Shown here piece by piece: positions 33,930-44,035 of a DNA stretch of 64,000 nt. A program made the translations under genes and the position numbers. Source of the DNA: Dastarcus helophoroides (lineage: Eukaryota > Arthropoda > Insecta > Coleoptera > Bothrideridae); NCBI GenBank assembly GCA_028583605.1, contig CM053331.1:4839008-4903007 (forward strand), in the 5' to 3' direction. The notes under the pieces are model-generated. The model made no database searches and had not been told where the DNA came from. It saw only the letters and a program-made list of their open reading frames with translations. Position 1 is the first letter of the stretch; each line of letters starts with the position of its first letter.

Positions 33930-35265
33930 ATGCTACTTTTTTTTCTCTTGGTGGATGTAACGCAACTTGCCATTAATATAATATTGCTTACCTCTATCAG
34001 AAACAGATTTTGTACACAACAGTTGTGGTGTTTGTTCAATGTTGTAATAGACCGTAGTTGCCTATTTAACGTAACTGACTTCATCCATCGTGTGGGTATA
34101 ACAATAGGTGGCGCAAGTGTCGGGGCTCCTTTGATTACCCAATCAGTGGAAATATCACACAATAAAGGAAAGGGTGGATATAACTCCTAACTCGCAGACA
34201 ATGTGTATATTAGCAGTCATCCCTATATGTATTCACTGCACTAGATCTCCAGTTTCCCCTTAATTACTCGACTGTTTCCAGAATTACGCAACTATGGCAG
34301 ACTGCGAATATTATCTTCATTATGGCTAAACTTTATAACCTCATCTCGTCTAATTGCAAGGCTTAGAGCGCTGCGGTGCACAGTAAAAATTCCACTGCGA
34401 CAATTCCAAAGTTTTGATCGTTGGAAGTTAATTTGGAAATTACAACTTGTTACAGTAAAAACGAGCAATTAGATCATAATCTATATTGTCGGCCTTCCCC
34501 ATCTGATAATTAAAAAAAATTGCATTTGTAGGTAATTTCATTTCAATTAAATATTCTGTAATGAAACGTGCTAAAAGTTGAAAATATTCACAACCTCAAC
34601 CATATACCGGTTTTGGCCTTTCTTGTCTGCTTCGGTCCTCCTTGGCCTCATCACTACGCTACGGTCATTGTAAACGGTTGTAACCCTTTAAGGACATCTT
34701 CAGGGTTACATCATACTTCTGGTTATATTTTAATTTCATTTGATCCATTTTTATATATTTCTTCTGTTGCTTTATCCCGTTTTGTGCTTATTTTAACGAT
34801 AACTTACTTTCAGATTGTATTTGATTGAAAATTCGTTTAACGACTTTTAAATAAAGTTAACAATATGCGTACTATGTTTTGTATATAAAGATAACACAAT
34901 CCAATTGGAATTCGTTTCGGATATTTCGGTCAGATTGATGGAGAACAAAAAAAAATTGGCCTTTATGTTTGCAGACAACTTTAAATACAACCTTTTGTTT
35001 TATTTGTTAAGGGCACGCAACCCAGGGACTGATTTACTACATGTAAAAATTTTTGATATATAATTTCACCCCCTTAGGGGTTTGGAAGTATTTGCATCGT
35101 GATTGAACTACAATTAATCATTCTTCATCTCCTGACTTTTAATATGTTCTCCCTTTTAGATTAAAAATATGTTTTTTCTGTTATTCAATTTTGTGTTAAG
35201 TTTAACATAACCTAACTTTCAGGTTATCTTTGACTGTAATTAAAAAATTGTTGCGACTTGTATAT
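33930..35265. other. Non-coding, with a diverged ~390-bp-spaced duplication
   Basis: 34745-34895 and 35130-35275 share TTTTGTGYT, AACTTWCTTTCAGRTTRT and TTGTATATAAAGATA in the same order. The frame at 33930-34190 has no family signature. Around 34685-34710 the minus strand reads CCUGAAGAUGUCCUUAAAGG, faintly like a hammerhead core and stem II, but the GAAA is missing. Confidence 0.5.
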
Positions 35266-35277
35266 AAAGATAGCAGC

Positions 35278-35539
35278 TTTTTTGGTGGAACGAACTGGTC
35301 CTTGGTGATCTTCAATAAATGAAATACAAATCTTGCCCCCTGAAGCCAAGAAAGATTAAAAAACACAACAAAGGTTGCTCTAACGCATTTAGACAGCCAA
35401 GCTATCATCTTTAGAGAGATGTAAGTGTAAGTATCTCTCTGAAGATGACAGTTTGGCTGTCGAAACGCGTTAGAGCAACCTTTGTTGTGTTTTTTATTCT
35501 CTCTTGGATTCAGGGGACAAGATTTGTATTTCAATTTTT
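35278..35539. mobile_element. Hammerhead-bearing element, inverted dimer
   Basis: The left unit starts TTGGTGGAACGAACTGGTCC and ends in a decayed hammerhead on the minus strand. The right unit starts with an intact hammerhead on the plus strand and ends TTTGTATTTCAATTTTT. Flanks AAAGATAGCAGC (35266-35277) and AAAAATAACAGC (35540-35551) match at 10 of 12 positions, a worn 12-bp target duplication. Confidence 0.85.
35435..35475 (+). ncRNA. Minimal hammerhead ribozyme motif (best intact copy on + strand)
   Basis: Order: CUCU, CUGAAGA, U, GACAGU-UUG-GCUGUC, GAAA, CGCGUU, AGAG. Stem I is fully paired. Stem II has six pairs, including one U-G next to the loop. Predicted cleavage lies after GUU, before AGAG. 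The palindromic stem III implies dimeric action. Confidence 0.68.
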
Positions 35540-35559
35540 AAAAATAACAGCAACATTGT

Positions 35560-35935
35560 TGCATTAAAATATTTTCTTAATTTTCCTTATTTTGAAAATG
35601 CTGTCTTGAAAATTTGAACTTTCTTTTAAAAAATTTCACTATTTCTACAAGACGTTTTACAAATTGTTGATTTTTTTAAATCTCGATTACTTAAATATTT
35701 CGATATTTTAAAACGTTCGGCTCTGAAAATTTCGATTTTTTTATTGTTCGCTATTTTTGAAGATTTACACTTATTCTGAAATTTTTGACTTTTTTAAAAA
35801 TTTTGACTTTATTTTGAGAATTTTGACATTTTAAATTTTTGACATTTTAAATTTTCCACCTAATTCAAATTTTGCATTTTTTCAAATTTTTGACTTTTTC
35901 TCAAACAACTTTCCAAATTTCGTGTTTCAAATTTC
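35560..35935. repeat. AT-rich TTTTGAAAATTTTGACTTT minisatellite, block 1
   Basis: Degenerate ~20-bp repeats of TTTTGAAAATTTCGACTTT type. Reverse complemented, these resemble the AAAAGTTCGAAAATTT core of the arrays at 49900-55715. Confidence 0.7.
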
Positions 35936-36002
35936 AAGTTTCCACTCTGCGTTGATGATTACGTTCTTCAGTCAATCACAAGTTCTTTCTTTATAATATT
36001 AG
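35936..36002. other. Empty-site paralogue of the 36284 insertion
   Basis: Reads GATGATTACGTTCTTC, then CAATCACAAGTTCTTTCT and TTATAATATTAGTA without interruption. The related sequence at 36247-36450 has the same flanks but carries a hammerhead-bearing element exactly at this point. Confidence 0.75.
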
Positions 36003-36283
36003 TAGTCAAAATCGGCCAAACACGTTTCTAGTTATATTTTTCATAGATTGTTTACAGAAAATTTTAGGTGATGGAATGCACTAATAACTTTGTTTCATGC
36101 TAATTTCTAAACGTCATTGAACCCCCATTGTACCTTCCTTAGAGTAAGGATTTTCAAAAATCTACTCTTGCTGCTCATCTTTATCATGAAAGGATCCAAC
36201 TTTTCAAATTTCGTGTTTCTAATTTCAGTAATTTGGACTCTTTGCTAATGATTAGGTTTTTCAATCGATCACAAGTTCTGTCT

Positions 36284-36430
36284 GAAGTATCTCTCTGAAG
36301 ATGGTAGCTTGGTTATCAAAAGGCGTTAGAGCAAGTGTAGTTGTGTTTTCTAATCTTTTCTGGTGTCAGGGGACAAGATTTGTATATTAGTTTTTGAAGA
36401 TAACCAAGGACTAGTCCGTTTTAGAAAAAA
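36284..36430 (+). mobile_element. Hammerhead-bearing element, single unit
   Basis: A monomer of ~147 bp beginning just before the hammerhead and running to AACCAAGGACTAGTCCGTTT. The hammerhead region (36291-36331) keeps stem I (CUCU/AGAG) but has UCAAAAG in place of the GAAA segment, so it should be dead. Target duplication CAAGTTCTGTCT (36272-36283) versus AAATTTCTCTTT (36431-36442) is worn; the segmental-duplicate copy preserves AAAGTTCTCTCT. Confidence 0.8.
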
Positions 36431-36464
36431 AAATTTCTCTTTATAATATTAGTATATAAAACTT

Positions 36465-36469
36465 ATTAC

Positions 36470-36553
<84 letters not shown>

Positions 36554-36556
36554 TGA
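36465..36556. repeat. (ATT)n microsatellite
   Basis: About 90 bp of TTA/ATT triplets with a few ACT interruptions. A shorter version stands at the equivalent place of the duplicated segment (40988-41012). Confidence 0.95.
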
Positions 36557-37841
36557 ATAGTAATGAGAGTAAGTAACTCGAACTCTGGTCTATGACAAGC
36601 AAAATTTGAAACACCTTTTTATGTATTTGGGAGTTAAATTTCGAAAAAGTCTTCTTTAGGGGATGCTTTCGTCGTGTAAGGAACCTATTTGCGAAATTTT
36701 AAGTTTGTAAGTTAAGTTTTGTATTCGTTTAGCAAGTGGTATATGTGAATCAATTGATATTGTGCCATCTGTCTTCTTTTCAATCATAGTTTAAATTACG
36801 AAATTTATTATTTTAAGAAAAAACTTCAAAATTTTCATTTGAACAATTTTTTTCAGATGTTTGACATTTTTTTAACTCTTGACTTTTGGAAACATTGACT
36901 TTTTGAAAATTTCGACTTTTTTTGAAAATTTCGATTCTTTTCAACGTTCGACTTTTTAAGACATTCACCTTTTTTCTAAATTTTGACATATTAGAGCTTT
37001 TGTAAAAATTGCGATTTTTCAAAATTTTTAGTTTTTCAAATTTTTTAAACTTCCAGGGCATGTAAGTTTTGATTTTTTCGAAAAGTTCCACTTTTATCAA
37101 AAACCTTAACTTTTCTTCAAAATTGCCAGTTTTTTTTGAAAATTTCCACATTTTCTTGAAAATGCCTACTTATTTGGAAGTTTTCGATTTTTTTCAAAAG
37201 ATCGGCTTTTGGAAACTTTCAGTTTTAATCGAAATGTTGCCTTTTTACTAATTTGATTTTTTTTAATATTCAGATTTTTTGTGAATTTTGACTTCATTTC
37301 ACAATTCAAAATTTTGACTTCATTTCGAAATTCAAAATTTTGACTTCATTCCAAAATTTTACTTTTAAATTTTAATCGTTTAAAAATTTTGATTGTTTTC
37401 AAATCTTTGTTAATTTGAACTTTTTTAAAATATTTTACCTTTTTGCGAAATTTTATTTATTTTTTTGGTAAATTTCAATTATTAGAAGAACTTTTTTTTC
37501 AACGTTTTTGACTTTATTGAAGATCTTTAGTGTATATAGGCTTTCTTTAAAGGTGTTTAATTTTTGTAAAAATTGAGATGTTTTTTCAGAACTTCGACTT
37601 TTTTTTCAGAACATGCTTTTTTCTCCAAATTTTAGTTTTTTTTGTGCTAATTTAAAATACTTCGAAAGTTTTAATTAATTTTGTTTCAAAATATAGAATC
37701 TTCTTCCTAATGTTGAATTTGTTTAATTTTTTACTTATTTTCTAAATTGACTTTTTTGAAAATTTTGACTTTATTGAAGATGTTTTCTTTAAAAGTTCAA
37801 ATGCTTCAAAAATTTGACCTTTTTCTGTACCTTGCCTCTTT

Positions 37842-37904
37842 TGCTGGTATGACCACCGATGATACAGTAATGCGAAACCTGATCCGGTGTTAGCAAATAT
37901 TTTT
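37842..37904 (-). repeat. Short dispersed segment, inverted relative to 3812-3872
   Basis: Reverse complemented, it reads AAATATTTGCTAACACCGGA, TTTCGCATTACTGTATCATC and GGTGGTCATACCA, matching 3812-3872 with few differences. It stands out in GC from the AT-rich array around it. Confidence 0.7.
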
Positions 37905-38770
37905 GAAAACTTCGCCTATTCTAAAATTTTGGATTTTGTTACAATTCGACTTTTAATAATTGCACTTTTTTGAGATTCTTCTTTTTAAATTCCAATCATT
38001 TTTTAAATAATTTTTAAAAATTTTATTTTTTGAAATATTCTGCTTTTTAAAATTTTCGACTTTTTTAGAAAATTTATGTTTGAAAAAATTTTGATTTTTT
38101 TGGAATTTTGAATCTTAAAGTTTAGACTTGTTTCCTTTTTTCTTTTTCTTGAAATCTCAATTTTTTTCTTGTAAATATGATTTTTCTGAAATGTCTGATT
38201 ATTTACATTTTTTGTGAAAACTTTTTTAAATAAATTCGCTCTTTGTGAAAATTCTGACTTTTTTGGAATTTTGAATCTTACAGTTTCGACTTGTTTCGTT
38301 TGTTCTTTTTCTTGCAATTTCATTTCTTCGATGACTTTTCTGAAATTTCTGATTTTTGTAATTTGGACCTTGCGTTTTTCTCTAAATTTTCACTAATTTT
38401 GAAAACCTGTTCTATTCTAAAATTATTAATTTTGTAACAATTCGATTTTTGGAAATTGGACTTTTTTGACATTTTTAACTTTTTGAACAAAATTACAACC
38501 ATTTTCTAAAAAAAAATTTAAAAATTTAATTTTTTTAAAAATATTTTTTTTAAATTTCGACTTTTTTTAAAAAATCTACTTTTTGTAAAAATGTTGACTT
38601 TTTAATATTTTGAATTTTAAATTTTTTTGTTTTATTTTAAATTTTAATGCTTTTCTTGTAAATTGTGACTTTTTAGAACTCGATTTTTTTAAAAAAATTG
38701 CTATTTGTTAAAGTTTTTACTTTTTTAAAATTTGAAATTTACAGTTTTAACTTAAAAAATTGAAACACAG

Positions 38771-38936
38771 AACTTCGAAAATTATCCAAAAGTTCGAAAA
38801 TTTGGCATAATTTCTTACACAATCAAATATGTCCCGAAAATTCGGATTTTTTCATAGGAAATTTTCCCAATAGATCGAAATTCTCAAAAAACTTCGAATT
38901 TTCCCTGAAATGTTGAAATTTTCTCCTAATTTCTTA
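38771..38936. repeat. Junction segment shared with 55550-55711
   Basis: The two segments read the same (TTCGAAAATTTGGCATAATT, AATATGTCCCGAAAATTCGG, CTTCGAATTTTCCCTGAAAT and so on). Both run directly into a hammerhead-bearing element at the identical internal point (TTAAAATTGAAATACAAAAC). Two independent insertions would not share that junction, so one locus was copied from the other. Confidence 0.8.
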
Positions 38937-39118
38937 AAATTGAAATACAAAACTTGTCCCCTGAAACCAAGAAAAATTAAAAAACACAACAAAGGTTGCT
39001 CTAACGCGTTTCGACAGCCAATCAACCTTTGTTGTGTTTTTTAATTTTTCTTGGTTTCAGGGGACAAGTTCTATGTTTCAATTTTTGAAGATAACCAAGG
39101 ACCAGTCCGTTCCATCAA
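38937..39118. mobile_element. Hammerhead-bearing element, inverted copy with deleted centre
   Basis: The left unit begins internally at AAAATTGAAATAC and stops inside the hammerhead (TTTCGACAGCCAA). The right unit resumes at CAACCTTTGTTGTGTTTTTT and runs to the full end GGACCAGTCCGTTCCATCAA. No intact ribozyme remains. Confidence 0.8.
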
Positions 39119-39119
39119 A

Positions 39120-40070
39120 CAAAAGTTTTAACTTATTTTATAATTTCTTCTTTTTCTTGAAATTGAAGAATATAAATTTTTGTTTCAAAATGTTGAAGTT
39201 TTTCAGTATTTTACTTTTCCCTTTCAAATTTAACTTATTGAAAAATGGAACCTCTTCTTTGAAAATTTTACTAAAGATGTTTACTTTGAAAGTTCTAATA
39301 TTAAAAATGTTGACCTTCTTCGGGACTTTGGTTTTTTTTTTTTGTAAAATTTTGACTTTTGTTCAGAATTTCGTATCTTTACTGCGACTGCTACGAAATG
39401 TTTACTATTTTTGAGAACTTCGTATATTCTAAAATTTTTGATTTTGTTACAATTCGACTTTCAAAATTAGGACTTTTTTGACATTTTCCACTTTTTGAAA
39501 ATTTCTTAAAATAATAATTTTTTTAAACTTGTACTTTTTTAAAACGTTTGACGTTTTGAAAAAAATTTGCTTTTTGTAAAGATAATCAATTTTTTTAGAA
39601 TTCCAATCTTAAAATATCAACTTGATGCATAATCTCTTCTTTTTCGTGAAATTTCAATTTTGTTTTGTAAATTATGATATTTGTGAAAGTTCTAATTTTT
39701 CATTCTTAATTTATGGTCTCTTTTTATAATTTTTAATTTTTTTTGAAAATTCCAACCAGTTTTGATTATTTTGACTTTAATCGGAGTTTCGATTTTTTTT
39801 TAAAGTTGGGCGTTATTTTTAAAATTTGATTTTTTCTTTATAAATTAAAACTTTTTTTATTAAATTTTCGTTTAAAAGTTTTGTTTTTTTTTTCGAGAAC
39901 TTTAACTTTTTAAAAATTGTATCTCCTTTTGAAAAAATCAACCTTTTTATGGATTCCATCTTTTTTGAAAGTTTCCACTATTTTTTAAATATTTGCCTTA
40001 TTCTCAAAGTTTTCAAATTTTTAAAGTGTTGCCTTGTCAAGCTAAAATCGTTTTTGAAAACCTAAAGCGA
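39120..40070. repeat. AT-rich TTTTGAAAATTTTGACTTT minisatellite, block 3
   Basis: Continuation of the block 2 style. The frame at 39034-39414 begins in the hammerhead element and continues into this repeat, and is not a gene. Confidence 0.7.
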
Positions 40071-40680
40071 AGAAAATTCTCATTTTTTTTCCATATTAAT
40101 TAATACTATTTTTCACCCCTTTGGGATTAAATTATTAAAATCGTGTTTACTCATTTCTTGCATTTATTCGTTACACAGAAAATTGGGTAATGCAACGTCT
40201 TTTTAAATTTGTTACATGCGAACTTTGATGCCAATTTTACATCTAAAGGGGGAAAATGCCCCCTTTAGAGATAAAATTATTAAAATCAGCCAAGTATATG
40301 CTGAGTTATATATTTTATATCTTCTTTGCGGACTATTTAAATTTAAAAAATAGCTATTTAATTATTTTTCCATACTAACTGTAATCCCCTTTTTACCCCC
40401 TTAAGGGTTGAATTGTTAAAATCGGTCAAATTCGTGTTTAATTATTTCTTTCATAGATTACCTTCGCAAAATGTTAGGTCATTGAACGCATTATTAGCTT
40501 TGTTCCATATTAATTGCAAAACTAACCCCTTTTTTTCTTCCTAGGGGTAGTCAACATCGGCCAAAAACGCCCCCAATTACTTTTTCATAGATTGTTTACA
40601 GAAAATTTTAGGTTATAGAATATAGTAATAAATTTGTTCCTTGCTTATTTCGGTACACAATTTAACCCCCATTTTACCCC
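40070..40680. repeat. Diverged ~150-190-bp repeats with CCCCTTAGGGG motifs
   Basis: CCCC(C)TTTAGAG or CCCCCTTAAGGG followed by ATTRTTAAAATCRGYCAA recurs near 40260, 40395 and 40545. A single related motif lies at 35068. Probably the worn terminal repeats of an old transposon. Confidence 0.5.
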
Positions 40681-41280
40681 CTTAGAGTATTACTCATCTT
40701 TATCATGAAAAAAACCAACTTTTCGCGTTTGTGATTTCAGTAGTTTTGACTCTACGCTAATGATTAGGTTTTTCAATCGATCACACTATTTGAAGTATCT
40801 CTCTAAAGATGATAGCTTGGCTATCGTCAGACATTTGAGCAAGTGTAGTTGTATTTTTTAATTTTTCTTGGTTTCACGGAACAAGATTTGTATATCAGTT
40901 TTTGAAGATAACGAACTACTAGTTCGTTTTACAAAAATAAAGACCAAAGTTCTCTCTTTATAATATTAGTATAGATATCCATAACTAATTATTATTACTA
41001 TTATTATTATTGAGTAGTATGAAAGTAAGTAACTCAAACACTGGTCCATTACAAGTGAAATTTGAAAAGCATTTCCACCTATTTCGGGGTTAAAATTTCG
41101 CAAATTTCTTCCTTAGCGGATGGCTTCGTCATGTAAAGAACCTATCTGCCAAATGTCAAGTTTGTAAGTTTAATACGTATTTTAAAGGTTTCATGATTAG
41201 CGAGTGGTATCTGTCAGTCAATTGAAATTGTACCATCTGTCATTTAAATCTTAGTTTAAATAATGAAATTTATTCCTGTA
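40549..41280. repeat. Segmental duplication, copy 2 (partner 36003-36800)
   Basis: Same order of landmarks as copy 1, including a hammerhead element in the same position and a shorter ATT run. Substitutions and small indels are common, so the duplication is not recent. Confidence 0.8.
40793..40945 (+). mobile_element. Hammerhead-bearing element, single unit (duplicate of 36284 copy)
   Basis: Orthologous by position to 36284-36430 within the segmental duplication. The hammerhead is decayed (CUAAAGA in the core, GUCAGAC in place of GAAACGC). The right flank AAAGTTCTCTCT (40946-40957) preserves the target duplication. Confidence 0.8.
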
Positions 41281-43632
41281 ACTGATACTTTTCGGAAGCG
41301 TTAGAGGATGACCAGCAAGTGATATCTTCAAATCCCATCATTAATCAAACATGCCTACCATCGATTACGCTTTTAGGGTGAATTTCCAGGGTAATGTAGT
41401 CGCAATATGACTTGCCGTATTTCCTATGCTTTGGTCCGAGATAAGGGGTTCAGATATGAGCTCCAGGGAAATAATAATGATGCAATAACATGAAACACAA
41501 ATTTGTGTTTCAACGTAATGTGTTAATCATATTAGTGCGCTCATAAATTTTAGATAACATGGTGATGTGTCCACTCTAGAGTAAAAATACAAACAAACCA
41601 CTCAACAGACTCATTTCCTATCTATCTTTAACAAGGTGCGTACAAAATGTATTTATACAGACACGTTTGAATGTCCTTGTGCAAAAAATCGCATCAGGAT
41701 TGAAACTGACATCGAATCACGTCCTGTGGATTTCAACTGACGTGGGGTTTATTGCGGACGTCGGGGCGTAAAATTATTAAACTCATCGACCGATTACGTC
41801 TTAAATCAACCGAGTCGCAATGCTCTTTTGTCCTTAAAAATTGAACGCGAAAGGTTAAAAAGTGTAAGGGTAGCGATAGGGTTATCTTCGCTTCCAGTAG
41901 GGGAATCGGACGCATTTTCCGCGATGCTAGGCCGCCGCTGGAAATCAATACGGGGGCAGCTTTGCCAGAGATAACGGTATACGCGTGCATTGTTCTGATC
42001 CTCCGAGTATCGATAGCTTACTTGAAGTCCGACATCTGATATGAGCAAATAGCTAAAATATCTGGCACGTAATAGCAACATTTAACGTAGAGTTGTTCAT
42101 AGAAACTATCTTGTCTTCTTTATATAAATAATCTGCATAGATTAATAATGATGAAGGGAAACGCCTGGTTTTTACACTTTCAACTAATGGTCCGACAACG
42201 CCACCTAACGGGATTGGGAGGAAGTTTGCTACCCAATACATAACTGGAGACTGTCTAGGTAGCTAAATATGCAGATGATTGTGTCAACGAATTTAAACAA
42301 AAGATTATTACGCAATTTGCACGAACTCTTTAGTGCTGTGTATAGCTGATTATAAATAAGAGAGTATGTTTGATCGACAGCACTATCCATCGCCACCTGA
42401 CAGAAATCTAGTTTATCTGGTTCTTAGTTAAAATCAGAGACAAATTAAAACATTAAAATAAAACTAATTGATCTGTCAATTTAACAAACTTAAAACTCTC
42501 TTTAATTTTGAACACTTTTTTTGCTAAGTTTGAAAGGTCGTTATTGATCTAAGTTCACAGACAGATTTAAGTTTGAAATGCCAACATTACATCTATGGTT
42601 GTAATAGCTCTTTTTGAATTAATTCTTACTGTTATTAATTTTTAATTAGCCACACCTCTTCCTGTTTTACCATTTCTCCTTTTACCTTCTCTACGTAAAT
42701 TGAACTATTCCCAACTAATTAACTTTTATTAAGAGTTTTTAACAAAGTTGGAAGACTTCGCTAGAATAATAATAAACCCTAAACTAGCTTATTTAACTTT
42801 ACTGCCTTCAAGGGCGATACGTTTAGTGGAAGTTTTCTCTCCTTTTTTGACGCGCCACCGTCGACTATCTAAATGAAGGGCGGAAATAAAATGCGCCCTC
42901 TCGGGCGGACGCGAATCATTTTAAAACCATTACCGGAAATCGAAAAGGAGGTGCGAAATATTGAACATTTTTCTGCTGACACGACGCGACGCGGAAAATC
43001 TATTTTTAGTAAAATGTAATGCCACTTCAATTGAAGTTTTGCGCCTTCTCGTTTCGATGTGAAAAAATTAAAAAGGGTTTAATTACGCTCTTTGTATAGC
43101 GTTGGTAAATTGAACTTTAATTGAAGAAGAGAATCTCCGATATGCAATATAATGTGCATTAGAGAATTTTTATTATTTTAAAGAGTTCCTAAAATATTCT
43201 GAAAAAATTCAAATTCCCAAATCAAACAACCACACTCTGCCCGTTTACTTCATTTCTTTGAAATGATTTTTAAGAGAATAAATTTTTATTAGTTTTGTAA
43301 CGCAACAGCGTTAGCAGTATGCTCGAATACTAACAATTTACATAGCTATGACTAGGATTAATTTTAAATTTTCACTTCTGGCGGCAGTCCCCATGACTGC
43401 CTACTTTTTTTTTACCTTTTCAACAACAATCAGAGGAACTTCACCAATATTTGTTATTACAAATTTCAAATTTTTCCCCTAAATTTCACTTTCTTTCCCA
43501 AAATCTTAACAACAACAAAAATTCTCCTAAAATTGCGACATTCAGAATCGAATTTTCGAATTTGAGCTAGCTTAAAACAGTAACACAATACGAATCTTAA
43601 AACAGTAAAGCGAAAGGTAACTTAAAATACTT
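41281..43632. other. Unique non-coding sequence
   Basis: No supported gene. 42820-43060 is richer in GC and CpG (CGCGCCACCGTCGACTATC, GCGCCCTCTCGGGCGGACGC) and single-copy here, so it could hold regulatory DNA. The minus-strand frames at 41733-42241 have no recognised family. Confidence 0.5.
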
Positions 43633-43643
43633 AGTGTAAGGAA
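43633..43643. repeat. Target-site duplication (left) of the Jockey-type element
   Basis: AGTGTAAGGAA here is repeated exactly at 47675-47685, directly after the poly(A). Confidence 0.85.
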
Positions 43644-43654
43644 GGGACCTCTGA

Positions 43655-44035
43655 CGCTGGTGTCTTCTTACTCCAGGACCAACGCCCTCTCAGAGACAGA
43701 TTTGGCACTCATCTTCGAAATAAACAATAACAATGTTATTGTAGCCAAACCTTAATGCCAAAAGCGTCGAGTGGGGCATCAAAGCCAACAGCAAAAACGG
43801 GAGGACACTTCAAAGGTTCACAGCACAGAACGGAATCGTTGTAATGGCTCCAGAAGAACCAACCCGTCATCCTCTCGCCACAGGAATACCACACGTCCTG
43901 GACGTTGCACTGATGAAAGATGTTCGATACACTGTTGAGTTAACATCAGTTAGTGAGCTCAGCTTGGACCACGACCCAGTGATGATGACCATCGGAGATG
44001 ATCGTGGACCCAAGCCTCCAGAAACTTGCAAGAAA
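43655..44035 (+). pseudogene. Jockey-type endonuclease domain, C-terminal part
   Basis: Across frames I read SSYSRTNALSETDLALIF, then NLNAKSVEWGIKANSKNGRT, then EEPTRHPLATGIPHVLDVAL and SLDHDPVMMTIGDD. These are the GDLNAK-type, N-G-R, H-P-x-x-G-x-x-x-VLD and SDH-x-P motifs of the apurinic-like endonuclease that nicks target DNA for non-LTR elements. The first catalytic half is missing through 5' truncation. The G-D of the DLNAK motif is lost, and a frameshift near 44010-44030 joins it to the next segment. Confidence 0.85.

Larger units (their letters stand above)
36003..36800. repeat. Segmental duplication, copy 1 (partner 40549-41280)
   Basis: Shared landmarks in order: CATAGATTGTTTACAGAAAA, CCCCCATT, TCATCTTTATCATGAAA, TGATTAGGTTTTTCAATCGA, a hammerhead-bearing element, TTTATAATATTAGTAT, an ATT run, AAGTAACTCRAAC, and TGYCATCTGTC near the end. 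The offset is about 4.55 kb. The region includes no gene. Confidence 0.8.
36800..38936. repeat. AT-rich TTTTGAAAATTTTGACTTT minisatellite, block 2
   Basis: Degenerate ~20-bp repeats over more than 2 kb. It holds one foreign patch at 37842-37904 and, from about 38771, a switch to the opposite-strand style (GTTCGAAAATTTGGC). All frames in this stretch are repeat translations. Confidence 0.75.

Noticed and set aside
33930..34190. 86-codon plus-strand frame and overlapping 81-codon minus-strand frame
   Set aside because: Both strands are open over the same stretch, with no family signature and no partner exons.
39034..39414. 126-codon frame
   Set aside because: Begins in a hammerhead-bearing element and continues into AT-rich minisatellite.
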